From assembly GCA_944385575.1 (NCBI GenBank), contig CALWXT010000005.1, forward strand, positions 1 to 52,264: DNA of 52,264 nt, written 5' to 3'. The position numbers were made by a program, and so were the translations under genes. Under the pieces are notes generated by a model. It was not told the origin of the DNA and ran no database searches. It saw only the letters and a list, made by a program, of their open reading frames with translations. The stretch comes from an uncultured Flavonifractor sp. Its GTDB lineage: Bacteria > Bacillota > Clostridia > Oscillospirales > Oscillospiraceae. This document shows, piece by piece, positions 40,642 to 48,930 of this stretch (within the stretch, counting starts at the first letter, position 1; each line of letters opens with the position of its first letter).

Positions 40642-41085
40642 ATGAAAATTAAAAAAATTGAAACTGATAAAAAGATTTACCTCGGTTTGTTGTTGCTGGC
40701 AGACGAGCAGGAGGACATGGTCGACCGCTATTTAGAGCGGGGGACTATGTATGTGCTGGAGGATAACGGCGTCAAAGCGGAGTGCGTGGTGACCGATGAG
40801 GGCGGTGGTGTCCTGGAATTGAAAAACATTGCCGTTGAGCCGGAATTTCAGGGCAGAGGCTATGGAAAAGCCCTGGTGGAATTCCTTATCCAAACCTACA
40901 TAGGACAGTATACCGTGCTGCAGGTGGGTACCGGGGACAGTCCTACCACCATCCCGTTTTATGAAGCCTGCGGTTTTTGCAGGCACCATCTGGTCAAGAA
41001 TTTTTTCATCGACTACTACGACCACCCCATTTATGAGTGTGGAGTCCAGCTGGTGGATATGGTATATCTGCAAAGAAAGCTATAA
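40642..41085 (+). CDS. GNAT family N-acetyltransferase
   Basis: A 147-residue acetyltransferase: LELKNIAVEPEFQGRGYGKALVEFLI holds the acetyl-CoA loop (RGYGKA), and DSPTTIPFYEACGFCRHHLVKNFF the C-terminal strand pair. Nine bases after the preceding gene. Acceptor unknown. Confidence 0.92.
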   Translation: MKIKKIETDKKIYLGLLLLADEQEDMVDRYLERGTMYVLEDNGVKAECVVTDEGGGVLELKNIAVEPEFQGRGYGKALVEFLIQTYIGQYTVLQVGTGDSPTTIPFYEACGFCRHHLVKNFFIDYYDHPIYECGVQLVDMVYLQRKL

Positions 41086-41123
41086 AAAATGTGGAGTGCC
41101 CCGCCAGGCGCTCCACATTTTTT
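41084..41123. terminator. Bidirectional terminator between the GNAT and flavodoxin genes
   Basis: AAAAAATGTGGAG(T)G and C(G)CTCCACATTTTTT around a short GC loop, with A- and T-runs on both sides. Confidence 0.85.
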
Positions 41124-41138
41124 GATATTCAGGACGTT

Positions 41139-41615
41139 TTACAACTTCAGTCCTTCTGCCCAGGCCTTTAGCTCAGCTTCATTCAGTCGGCCATTGAGCA
41201 TTCGGCCATCCATGATCTTGGCGCCAGGGGCACTGGGGCGCAGTCCGGCAGCTGACTTGCCCAGACCGCTGCCTCCGGAGGTGGCAAAAAGAACGATGGT
41301 CTTTCCAGTGAAGTCGTAGGCCTCCAGAAAGGTATTGAGGATGGTGGGGGCCACATACCACCACACAGGGAAGCCCAGGAAGATCACATCGTGACCGGCT
41401 ACCGGGGCGTCGTTGTCGGCCAGGGCGGGGCGGGAGTGGGCATCCTTCATCTCCACGCTGGAGCGGGAACCCTTGTCCATCCAGTTCAGGTCAGCGCTGG
41501 TGTAGGGAATAGCAGGTTTGATCTCATAGAGCTCGCCGCCCACGGCGGTTGCCAGAGCCTTCGCTGCCTTGGCGGTGGTGCCGGTAGCGGAAAAATAAGC
41601 GACCAATGCGTTCAT
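41139..41615 (-). CDS. Flavodoxin
   Basis: A 158-residue flavodoxin: phosphate loop AYFSATGTTAKAAKAL, FMN-contact FLGFPVWWYVAPTILNTFLE and FATSGGSGLGKSAAGL. AAGGAGGTTTTTCACATG sets the start. Of the group annotated flavodoxin in clostridia and lactobacilli; it probably serves quinone or nitro reduction. Single gene. Confidence 0.92.
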   Translation of the reverse strand: MNALVAYFSATGTTAKAAKALATAVGGELYEIKPAIPYTSADLNWMDKGSRSSVEMKDAHSRPALADNDAPVAGHDVIFLGFPVWWYVAPTILNTFLEAYDFTGKTIVLFATSGGSGLGKSAAGLRPSAPGAKIMDGRMLNGRLNEAELKAWAEGLKL

Positions 41616-41760
41616 GTGAAAAACCTCCTTGCGCATCTTTGACTCTATTGTAAATCCGATGCCCAGGAATGTAAAATGCTCATTTTCTATTTGCGGTTAT
41701 TCTGGAAAGGCATTTTTATTTTGCAGGAGCAGAGCGGCAACTACCTTATAGAGTGCAGAA

Positions 41761-42477
41761 TTATTTTTCTGACAAAAATGCCTGAATTGCCGCCACCGCT
41801 TGGGCCTGCTGTTCCTCCGCAGAGATGGTGGCCGGAAGATCTCCCTTCTGGGGGCCGTAGTTGCCGAACTGGGCATGGTTGCCGCCCTCGATCTCCACAA
41901 TATTCTCCGTGTAGTCGATGTGGTCCTCTACACTTTGGTTGAGGGAACCGTAGATGGTCAAGGTCTTTTCATCCGGATAATCGCCGTAGATATAGGCGCC
42001 CATCAGGATAAGACCGTCTACCTGCTCAGGATGGTCTGAGGCAAACTTGGATGCCATGGCACCGCCCATGGAATGCCCGGCGACATACCAATGCTGGATC
42101 TCAGGGAACTGGGGGATCACATCTTCCGCCGCATCGGCATCGAAAATCGCCATATGGAAGGGCATATGTACCAAGATACAGGTGACCCCGGTCTGTCGGA
42201 TCTGATCCAGCAGAGGTAGGTAGGCCTCAGCCTCCACCTTGGCTCCGGGATAGAAAATGATAGCGGTATCGGTGGGGTAAGAAGGGGAGAGGATGGTCAG
42301 ATTGTCCTGCGTGGTGATGCCGCTGTCCTGGGTCATCACCTCAAGCGCCACATCCTCCGCCCGGTAATAATCCGACACATACCAGAAAAACACCCCAGCC
42401 AGAATGGCCAGGACCAGAAGGATACTTCCTCCTGCGACGATCCACTTTTTATGCCGGGACATTCGCTTGGTGCTCAT
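41761..42477 (-). CDS. Membrane-anchored alpha/beta hydrolase
   Basis: A 238-residue extracytoplasmic hydrolase. The N-terminal anchor is KKWIVAGGSILLVLAILAGVFFWY, followed by the hydrolase domain. The nucleophile Ser is in the elbow AGHSMGGAMAS, the acid Asp probably in LTIYGSLNQSVEDHID and the His in EGGNHAQFGNYG, which matches family alpha/beta hydrolases of the YfhR/lysophospholipase type. The ATG overlaps the stop of the small membrane gene. Substrate probably a lipid or ester. Confidence 0.9.
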   Translation of the reverse strand: MSTKRMSRHKKWIVAGGSILLVLAILAGVFFWYVSDYYRAEDVALEVMTQDSGITTQDNLTILSPSYPTDTAIIFYPGAKVEAEAYLPLLDQIRQTGVTCILVHMPFHMAIFDADAAEDVIPQFPEIQHWYVAGHSMGGAMASKFASDHPEQVDGLILMGAYIYGDYPDEKTLTIYGSLNQSVEDHIDYTENIVEIEGGNHAQFGNYGPQKGDLPATISAEEQQAQAVAAIQAFLSEK

Positions 42478-42668
42478 ACTCCAATCCCCCCAACCAGGAT
42501 ATGCCCAATCAAGGCCAGGATGAACATGATGAGAAAGCCGGTGATCATCCAGCCCAGCGCCTTGGAATAGCCTTTGCCTAATCGACTGCCGGGCCAAAAG
42601 TAAAGAATGGCCACATTGGCCGACTCCATGATAATAAAAATGATAATTGAGATCGACAGAAGATCCAT
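42474..42668 (-). CDS. Small two-helix membrane protein
   Basis: A 64-residue protein with two TM helices (LLSISIIIFIIMESANVAILYF and LGWMITGFLIMFILALIGHILV) and a short basic loop. AAGGAGCATACAGACATG sets the start. It is coupled to the hydrolase gene by ATGA and may be its membrane partner. The frame is open for another 70 codons upstream without a good start; I do not count this. Confidence 0.75.
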   Translation of the reverse strand: MDLLSISIIIFIIMESANVAILYFWPGSRLGKGYSKALGWMITGFLIMFILALIGHILVGGIGV

Positions 42669-43241
42669 GTCTGTATGCTCCTTAAATTTGTTCGTCTTGT
42701 GGCAGATATGCCCGGATGGTATAGCAGCGCTGACCTGCTGTGGGCATTCGTTGATACGGCGCAGGCACTGGAAGTATCGGGCAGCCCATGCCGAGTTGTC
42801 TGTTCCAGAAAAATAGAAAATTATCTTATACGCGATCTTCTTTTGTCTGCCGCGGTACTCGAAGTCGATGGCCCTATCATACCGTCAGTACCCTGAGCTG
42901 TCAATCATGGGCTGCCAGAGTGGTATTGATAAGGGAAAGAAAAAGCAAGCAGGCCAGAATGGGAACCCCAACAAATAGGAGGTGGAGAATGGACCGGAAA
43001 CAGGTGGCTAAATTGCCAGAACTCGGTGGTGAGGCTGGCCTGAGGAACGGAGCCGGGGCGTATGTTTCACATATCAGAGGAAACATACAGACTTAAAGAT
43101 AATTAAGGAAATATTCAGGCCTAATACGCTTTGATCTGATATAGTGATATCCAAACAGTTAAAACCAACTGTATTGATATTTTGTGAAGTGCCCATGGAA
43201 TTCACTTGTTTTATAATAGAAGAAAAGCCGGGGTGCAAGAT
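42669..43241. other. Gene-free stretch of 573 bases, probably decayed mobile DNA
   Basis: No convincing gene. A frame of 35 codons (MDRKQVAKLPELGGEAGL...) begins at 42989 behind AAATAGGAGGTGGAGA, but resembles nothing I know. The part from 43090 is AT-rich and holds an imperfect 14-bp palindrome (43150-43181: ACAGTT and AACTGT around AAAACC, with matching outer ATATC). It adjoins the relaxase fragment. Confidence 0.4.
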
Positions 43242-43475
43242 TTACAGTGTTGGAGGATAGTTACGCTTGTTGGAATGGTAATGCTCATAGTCGGTGAAGC
43301 TGACCGCATTGAGAATCAGATGGTTGTGAATATGTCCCTTGTCAATATGGGTGGTAAGTACAAACTCGTACTTGCCACCCAATATTTCTTTTGCCAAATG
43401 CATCCCAATCTTATGGGCTTCCTCGGCGGAGAGCTCCCCATGCTCAAAGGCGGTCGTGTCAAGAATTTTTCGCAC
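43242..43475 (-). pseudogene. Relaxase/mobilisation nuclease fragment
   Basis: A 77-codon fragment with the three-His metal motif of MOB relaxases: AHKIGMHLAKEILGGKYEFVLTTHIDKGHIHNHLILNAVSFTD. Complete relaxases are 400-600 residues; both the catalytic-tyrosine N-terminus and the C-terminus are missing. The reading frame extends back to about 43497 (LQDLQTKVRKILDTT) and then meets the transposase fragment. The layout resembles Tn1549-type ICE relaxases. Confidence 0.85.
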
Positions 43476-43505
43476 TTTAGTTTGCAGGTCCTGGCATAAA
43501 TGAAG

Positions 43506-43970
43506 TCATCCAGCAATGGAGTCGTCCTCAATGGCAACCTCCAGGTGCTTCATGTTCATGTACTTCTTGTTGCCCCACTGGGTGCCGGCCACATGGCGCA
43601 GCCTGGCACAGACAAGCATCAGAGCAGAGTTACCGTCCGGGAAACTGCCCACCACACGGGTGCGGCGGCGGATCTCCCGGTTCAGCCGCTCAATCACATT
43701 GTTGGTGCGGATACGGGTCCAGTGCTCGCTGGGAAAATCACAGTAGGTCAGAGTCTCCTCAATGCTGTCCTCCACCTTCTTAGCAGCCTCTTTCATCTTC
43801 ATGAAACGCAGCTCCTCCACCACGGCCTTGGCCTTCTCACGGGCGGCTTTCTTGCTTTCCTGGGCGTGGATCGCCTTGAGCATCTTGGCTACCAGCTTCA
43901 CCTTGGAGCGAGGCGTTACGGAGAACACATTGCGGTAGAAATGGACGGTACACCGTTGGTATTTGGCCTT
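43506..43970 (-). pseudogene. IS256 (mutator) family transposase, 5'-truncated
   Basis: The C-terminal 155 residues of a transposase of usually about 400: AKYQRCTVHFYRNVFSV, KAVVEELRFMKMKEAAKKVEDS, then HWTRIRTNNVIERLNREIRRRTRVVGSFPDGNSALMLVCARL, the highly conserved end of IS256 enzymes with the final catalytic Glu region. Similarity stops at about 43967, directly before the parM-like ribosome site, so the catalytic D-D part is gone. No terminal inverted repeats seen. Confidence 0.9.
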
Positions 43971-44005
43971 AATGAAATATCTAACAAGAATAGGAGTGAA
44001 CGTTC

Positions 44006-44950
44006 ATGCTGTTTTCTGTTGGTCACGGCAACTCGGCCATGAAAACCCCGAATTTCGTCTTTCCTTCTGGACTGGCTGACTATCCCATCCGACCGCCGGT
44101 TGATACGGATGTGCTGGAGTACGGCGGAAAGTACTGGACTCTTTCCGGCCAGCGCATTTCTTATATGCGGGATAAAACCAAGGACGACCGCTACTTTGTA
44201 CTGACTCTCTTTGCCATTGCAAAAGAACTGCAGCGCCAAGACGCCATCAGCCCCATGGTGGAAACGGATCTGGCCGTAGGGCTGTCTCCGGAGCACTATG
44301 CGCTGAGGACGAGGTTTGCGGAATACTTCAAGCGCGGCACGGTAAACTTCGTGTTCAACGGCACGCCAGTCTGTTTGGTGATCCGCCATGTGATGGTCTA
44401 TCCCCAGGCCTATGCCGCAGTGGTGCCGCAGGCAAGCCGGCTGAAGGAGATCCCGCGTGCCTTCATCGTTGACATTGGTGGTTTTACCACTGACGTCATG
44501 CTGCTGCGCAACGCGGCGCCTGACCTGCAGTTCTGCCGCAGCCTGGAGATGGGGGTGATCCCCATGTCCAATGACATCATCGGACGGGTAAGCGCCCTGT
44601 ATGACATGAAAATCGAGGATGACCATATCGCGGATGTCATCCAGGGGCGCGCCACGATCCTGCCGCAGGAAGTGCGGGAGATGATTTTCACCACGGTGCG
44701 AAGCTATGCCTGCGGTATTCTGGACAAACTCCGTGAACTCCAGGTGGATCTCCGTGCGAATCCCGCGATCTTTATCGGCGGAGGCTCCATTCTGTTCCGT
44801 ACCTTCATCGAGGAGTCCCCTCTGGTAGCACAGGCAGACTTTGTGCCGGACCCCAAGGCCAACGCCATCGGGTATGGATTGCTGGCCACCGCGCAACTGC
44901 GGCGGATGACACCGCAGGCCTACGGAGGGGAGTTCATTGCTGAAGGATGA
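44006..44950 (+). CDS. parM: ParM/StbA-like actin-type partition ATPase
   Basis: A 314-residue actin-like protein. N-terminal phosphate-1 region SVGHGNSAMKTPNFVFPSG, phosphate-2 VDIGGFTTDVMLL, adenosine motif IFIGGGSILF. ParM polymerises to push copies of a plasmid or circular ICE apart. AATAGGAGTGAACGTTCATG sets the start, and the frame is complete. The ParR-like gene overlaps its end by 14 bases. As the surrounding element is decayed, this pair appears to survive alone; it may now be functionless or act on another replicon. Confidence 0.88.
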   Translation: MLFSVGHGNSAMKTPNFVFPSGLADYPIRPPVDTDVLEYGGKYWTLSGQRISYMRDKTKDDRYFVLTLFAIAKELQRQDAISPMVETDLAVGLSPEHYALRTRFAEYFKRGTVNFVFNGTPVCLVIRHVMVYPQAYAAVVPQASRLKEIPRAFIVDIGGFTTDVMLLRNAAPDLQFCRSLEMGVIPMSNDIIGRVSALYDMKIEDDHIADVIQGRATILPQEVREMIFTTVRSYACGILDKLRELQVDLRANPAIFIGGGSILFRTFIEESPLVAQADFVPDPKANAIGYGLLATAQLRRMTPQAYGGEFIAEG

Positions 44951-45308
44951 TAAATACCGATTTTGCCTTGGATGGAGCAGAGACTCAGCGGAAAAAGCTG
45001 CTGTTGGAGATCTCCTGGAGAAGCTGAATAATCGTAAAAGTGAGTTCATTATCCAGGCTGTATGGGAGTACATAGGACATCACCCGGAGGTAATGACGGA
45101 GAGTGCAAGGATCGTGATTGCAGTCCGCGCAACACCAACAGATGAGCAGAAGCTGGCACAGATCCAGAGCATGATTGACGCATCTATTGAGAGACTCCGA
45201 GATAGCCTTAAACTCCAGAACAAACAGGGGCAGCAGGAAGAAACCGATGGCCCCAGCGATAAGGACCTGGATGACATGCTCTCTAATCTGGATATATTCA
45301 ATCAGTAA
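44937..45308 (+). CDS. ParR-like partition adaptor
   Basis: A 123-residue basic/acidic protein: YRFCLGWSRDSAEKAAVGDLLEKLNNRKSEFIIQAVWEYI is the ribbon-helix-helix-like start seen in proteins encoded next to ParM in gut Firmicutes. The C-terminus is acidic and disordered (EETDGPSDKDLDDMLSNLDIF), as in ParR tails that bind ParM filaments. Overlaps parM, so the two are co-translated. Centromere repeats were not recognised with confidence. Confidence 0.78.
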   Translation: MLKDDKYRFCLGWSRDSAEKAAVGDLLEKLNNRKSEFIIQAVWEYIGHHPEVMTESARIVIAVRATPTDEQKLAQIQSMIDASIERLRDSLKLQNKQGQQEETDGPSDKDLDDMLSNLDIFNQ

Positions 45309-45349
45309 AAATCGCCCCGAGCCCCAATTAAGCTCAGGGGCGATTTTTT
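45307..45349 (+). terminator. Terminator of the parM-parR pair
   Basis: AAAAATCGCCCCGAG pairs with CTCAGGGGCGATTTTT (one bulge) and is followed by a T-run. It overlaps the end of the parR stop codon. Confidence 0.85.
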
Positions 45350-45394
45350 GTGGCAATCGGACGGCAAAACAACGGGGAATGAGATGAAGGCTCG

Positions 45395-45604
45395 ATGAGC
45401 TTCCAGGAAGGCATCCTACTGCACCTTGACAAACAGGCCAACGGCCTCATAACGCCAACAGGTACATTCGTATATGGCGAGCCGTATGGGCAGACCAGGG
45501 CCATGATCCGCTTCTGGAGGAGGGATTTTGATTTTGGGGAGCCGGATGCCGCATACAAGCAAGCTGTGGCAGCTTGTGGCCACGACCCATATGCACAATC
45601 ATGA
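45395..45604 (+). CDS. Unidentified ORF of 69 codons
   Basis: Begins MSFQEGILLHLDKQANGLIT and ends GHDPYAQS. Composition looks coding (varied, aromatic-rich RFWRRDFDFGEPDAAYKQA), but the ribosome site (GAAGG) is weak and I know no family. It could be a remnant of a longer mobile-element gene. Confidence 0.4.
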   Translation: MSFQEGILLHLDKQANGLITPTGTFVYGEPYGQTRAMIRFWRRDFDFGEPDAAYKQAVAACGHDPYAQS

Positions 45605-45764
45605 TACACTACCCAGGCTATGGTCCGAGCGGTAAACAATCCGTCGCAGGCTGTAGTGGGTACCGAAGACCGCGGAGGTAAGTCCTGTGGAGCGGCCCAG
45701 CCAGCCGCCGCCTGTTGGTGTCAATAAAATCTTGCTACTTTACCCTGGAGGTGCTAATATAGAC

Positions 45765-45989
45765 ATGAAATTAGATACAGAGGCTGAAATCCTTTATACC
45801 ATTTCTGAAGTCGCAGCACTCTTGAAGGTTAATAAGAATACGGTATATCAACTAATAAATAAAGGGTATTTAAGATCCATTAAATTTGGTTGCAGAAAGG
45901 TCACAAAACAGGCACTTCTTGACTTTCTAGAGAAATATGATGGGGAAGAGATACATATTTCATCCGGCAAACGTGATATTGAGGTATAG
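45765..45989 (+). CDS. Orphan excisionase / helix-turn-helix protein
   Basis: A 74-residue protein: LYTISEVAALLKVNKNTVYQLINKGYLRSIKFGCRKVTKQALLDFLEKY is a complete excisionase-type winged helix. CTGGAGGTGCTAATATAGACATG sets the start. In ICEs it precedes a tyrosine integrase, but none follows here; a set of TTTCCCAC repeats and the broken MATE gene come next. AT-rich compared with its neighbours. Confidence 0.88.
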   Translation: MKLDTEAEILYTISEVAALLKVNKNTVYQLINKGYLRSIKFGCRKVTKQALLDFLEKYDGEEIHISSGKRDIEV

Positions 45990-46021
45990 GTGACCATACC
46001 AAACAACGTGAGAAGAATTCA

Positions 46022-46056
46022 CTTTTCCCACATCTCGGTTTTTTGTGGGAAAGTGG
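46022..46056. repeat. Cluster of TTCCCAC repeats in direct and inverted order
   Basis: CTTTTCCCACA (46022-46032), its inverted copy TGTGGGAAAG (46044-46053) and another GTGGGAAG (46056-46063) lie just after the excisionase gene. Such short repeats are typical arm-type binding sites of tyrosine integrases near an element end; the hairpin has no useful T-run. Confidence 0.45.
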
Positions 46057-46118
46057 TGGGAAGAATTTGAGTAAAGTGAATAAAAACACTATATAGAGCA
46101 TATGTTGTTGAAATTTTA

Positions 46119-46927
46119 TCATGATATTGCGTATTTGGTGAAAAGTATCGTGACGAGGCCCATCACGGTGGTCAGGGCCTGCATCATGGCCGCCGGGATG
46201 CCTACCCGCAGCATATCAATCAGGATGGAACCGTCGGGCCGGAACTTCCGGAAGGACAGGGTGACAGAGGGTGTGCGGCGCACCATGACCAGCCCCACCA
46301 CCATGCCCACCAGCTGGCCCAGCACGGTGGCGATGGCGGCGCCCGCCACCTCCAGCCGGGGGAAGGGGCCGATGCCGAAGATGAGCAGAGGATCCAGGAT
46401 CAGGTTGATGACCGCACCGATGCCCTGGATCACCATAGGGCCCACGGTGTTGCCGGTGGCCTGGAGGGTGCGCTCCCCGGCAAACTGCATGCAGATGCCC
46501 AGGGAGACACCGGTGACAATGGCCAGGTACTGGCTGCCGTAGGTGATCACCTGCGGCACGTCGGAGAAGATCCCCAGGAAGGGGCGGGCCAGGCTGACGC
46601 CCAGGACAAGGAAGACCAGCCAGCAGACCAGGTAAAGGAAATAGCCGTTGGCGGCCACCCGGTCGGCATCCTCCCGGCGGCCTTCACCCAGGCGCCTGGA
46701 GAGCAGGGCGTTGTAGCCCACGCCAACCCCCACGCAGACGGCGATCATCAGGGTCTACACCGGGTAGACCAGGGAGAGGGCCACAAAGCTGTCCTCGCTG
46801 AGCTGGGCCACGAACATACTGTCCACCAGGTTGTACAGCCCCTGGATCAGCATGGACAGCATCATAGGCCAGGACATGTTCAGCAGCAGCCGGCGAACCG
46901 GCATGACTGCCATTTTGTTTTCGTTCA
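46119..46927 (-). pseudogene. MATE family efflux pump, truncated and with an amber codon
   Basis: The TTG start at 46927 (GGAGGAATTCCC before it) gives MNENKMAVMPVRRLLLNMSW, the usual beginning of clostridial MATE proteins. The frame is broken by TAG at 46755-46757, where LVYPV[Q]TLMIAV is expected, so CAG became TAG. After that it continues in the same frame: GYNALLSRRLGEGRREDADR ... AATVLGQLVGMVVGLVM ... GIPAAMMQALTTVMGLVTIL. Then similarity stops at about 46145 and the frame ends with FTKYAIS. MATE pumps have about 450 residues and 12 helices; roughly the last 180 residues have been replaced by mobile DNA. Not functional. Confidence 0.88.
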
Positions 46928-46950
46928 AGGGAATTCCTCCAATCATACAG

Positions 46951-46998
46951 AAAACGGGTATCGGGGTACGCGTAAGCGCGCCCCGATACCCGTTTTTT
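46951..46998 (-). terminator. Terminator after the GNAT gene
   Basis: AAAACGGGTATCGGGG pairs with CCCCGATACCCGTTTT, with a TACGCGTAAGCGCG loop. T-runs on both strands. It ends the dehydratase-GNAT operon upstream of the MATE gene. Confidence 0.85.
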
Positions 46999-47024
46999 CC
47001 CGCGGCGTGGCAGCCCGCGGGGGG

Positions 47025-47585
47025 TCAGAATGTTTGTATATAGCGCAGGTCATGGCACACCATGCCGTGAGGAAAAGGCACCAGCTGAACGGTGCCGTCC
47101 CAGGCAAAGCCGTGACGTTCATAGAACCGCCGGGCCCCCTCATTTTCCCGCAGCACGAACAGGGTACACCCGGGATAGCCTGCTTCTCTCAACCGTCGGA
47201 GCGCCTCCTCCAGCAGCAGAGATCCAAGACCGGAAGATGTTCTGGTGGGCTCTGTGTAAAGGGAAATGACCTCGCCCCATCCGGGGTAATTTCCGCTGTC
47301 GATCACCAGACCCTCGCTTTGCCGGGGGCTGGGACCGGAGCGGATGGGCCCGTAGTTACAGCAGGCCACGGGCATGCCATCTTCGTAAAGCAATAAGCCT
47401 TTGCATCGCTTGGTGGCGTAGTCTTCCCGAAAAAAGGGGACCCAGTGATCCTCGGTGATGACCTCCTGAAGGTAGTCATCCGGCACGTAGCCAGGGTAGG
47501 CTGCCCGCCAGCCCCGGCAGTGGATGGCGCTCATGGCGGCGAAGTGCTCCTCCGCGCAGGCGTCCACAAAGCAGCGCTCAGGCAT
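47025..47585 (-). CDS. GNAT family N-acetyltransferase
   Basis: A 186-residue acetyltransferase: GEVISLYTEPTRTSSGLGSLLLEEALRRLREAG holds the acetyl-CoA loop in the form SSGLGS, and LFVLRENEGARRFYERHGFAWDG is the typical end. The start overlaps the last eight bases of the dehydratase-like gene, so it is coupled to it. Acceptor unknown. Confidence 0.9.
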   Translation of the reverse strand: MPERCFVDACAEEHFAAMSAIHCRGWRAAYPGYVPDDYLQEVITEDHWVPFFREDYATKRCKGLLLYEDGMPVACCNYGPIRSGPSPRQSEGLVIDSGNYPGWGEVISLYTEPTRTSSGLGSLLLEEALRRLREAGYPGCTLFVLRENEGARRFYERHGFAWDGTVQLVPFPHGMVCHDLRYIQTF

Positions 47586-48891
47586 GGACAGCCTCCTGCT
47601 CTTGAGCGTGCTGCTGCTTTTCAGCCTCCTGCTTGGCCAGGCCCCGGGCGTTGGCCAGCATCAGCTTGATGCGGTTCTCCTGGTTGATCTTGGTGGCGCC
47701 GGGGTCGTAGTCGATGGCCACGATGTTGGAGTAGGGATAGTCGTCTTTCAGCTTGCGGATCATGCCCTTGCCCACGATGTGGTTGGGCAGGCAGCCGAAG
47801 GGCTGGGTGCAGACGATGTTGGGCGTGCCGGAGTGGATAAGCTCCAGCATCTCGGCGGTGAGCAGCCAGCCCTCGCCCATCTTGTTGCCCTCGCCCAGAT
47901 AACCCTTGATGAGCTGCCGCAGATCCTCAAAGGTGCCGGGAGCCCGGAAGCCGCCCTTCTTCATGGCGGCGATCATGGCCCGCTGGCACTTCTCCACGTA
48001 GCCTTTCAGCACCTGGCAGGCCTTCTTCTTTACCCACTTACCGCCGTAGATGTTCACGTCCACCTCGCGGTTGTAGATCTTGAAGATGATGAAATCGGTG
48101 AGACCGGGCACCACCGGTTCGGCCCCCTCAGACAGCAGGAACTGTTCCAGATTGTTGTTGCCCAGAGGGGAGTACTTAATGTAGATCTCGCCCACCACGC
48201 CGACCCGGACTTTCGGCTCCCCGGCCACGGGGATGGCCTTGAAGGCGGCGATGATGTGGTCGAAGTTGGCCACCATACTCTTGAAGGATAGGCCCTTGCC
48301 GGCGCTCATTTCAGAGAGCAGGTGGTCCTCGATCGTCCGGATGGTCTCGTCAGTCTGGCCGGGATTCACCTCGTAAGGCCGCACCTGGTTGGCGGTCTGC
48401 ACGATGATGTCGCCGTACATCATGGCGAATACCGCTTTGCGCAGAGTGCCCAGGCCCAGCTTGAAGCCGGGATTGTGCTCCAACCCGGACAGGTTCAGGG
48501 AGATGACGGGTACGTATTCCAGCCCGGCCTTCACCAGGGCCTTGCGCAGCAGGTGGATGTAGTTGGAGGCCCGGCAGCCGCCGCCGGTCTGGGTGATGAG
48601 CAGAGCCACCTTGTGAGGGTCGTACTTGCCGCTTTTCACCGCGTCGATAAGCTGGCCGATGACCAGCAGGGCGGGGTAGCAGGTATCGTTGTGGACGTAC
48701 TTCAGACCCTCATCCACGATGTTGCGGTGGTTGGTGGTGAGCATCTCCACCTTGTAGCCCTCAGTCTCGATGATCCGGGCCATCAGCCCGAAGTGGACGG
48801 GCAGCATGGTGGGGAAGAGGATGGTGTACTCCTTCTTCATTTCCTGGGTAAACAGGAGCCGCCCGGTTTTGTCGTAAACTAATTCTGCCAT
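47578..48891 (-). CDS. 2-hydroxyacyl-CoA dehydratase-like (HgdB-type) subunit
   Basis: A 437-residue protein matching the C-terminal third of the large activase-dehydratase fusion proteins of anaerobes: MAELVYDKTGRLLFTQEMKK, LLITQTGGGCRASNYIHLLR, VCTQPFGCLPNHIVGKGMIR and VAIDYDPGATKINQENRIKLM. Cys residues in HNDTCYPA, GGGCRA and FGCLPN may hold a 4Fe-4S cluster as in HgdB. The start at 48891 is preferred to 48918. It lies 39 bases after the 978-residue partner gene. The overall reaction of this family is not established. Confidence 0.88.
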   Translation of the reverse strand: MAELVYDKTGRLLFTQEMKKEYTILFPTMLPVHFGLMARIIETEGYKVEMLTTNHRNIVDEGLKYVHNDTCYPALLVIGQLIDAVKSGKYDPHKVALLITQTGGGCRASNYIHLLRKALVKAGLEYVPVISLNLSGLEHNPGFKLGLGTLRKAVFAMMYGDIIVQTANQVRPYEVNPGQTDETIRTIEDHLLSEMSAGKGLSFKSMVANFDHIIAAFKAIPVAGEPKVRVGVVGEIYIKYSPLGNNNLEQFLLSEGAEPVVPGLTDFIIFKIYNREVDVNIYGGKWVKKKACQVLKGYVEKCQRAMIAAMKKGGFRAPGTFEDLRQLIKGYLGEGNKMGEGWLLTAEMLELIHSGTPNIVCTQPFGCLPNHIVGKGMIRKLKDDYPYSNIVAIDYDPGATKINQENRIKLMLANARGLAKQEAEKQQHAQEQEAVHA

Positions 48892-48930
48892 AGAACGTGG
48901 TTCCTTTCGGTATTGCATGGTGTGGGCTGG

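Noticed and set aside
42675..42896. A 73-codon plus-strand frame (MLLKFVRLVADMPGWYSS...)
   Set aside because: No ribosome site or recognisable family; it overlaps the upstream region of the minus-strand membrane gene and may be chance.
43916..45073. A 385-codon minus-strand frame opposite parM
   Set aside because: It covers the ParM and ParR genes, which show clear actin-family motifs, good ribosome sites and a terminator in the plus direction.
45605..45740. Possible structured RNA before the excisionase gene
   Set aside because: Some short complementary segments occur, but I could not build a convincing conserved fold or a terminator.
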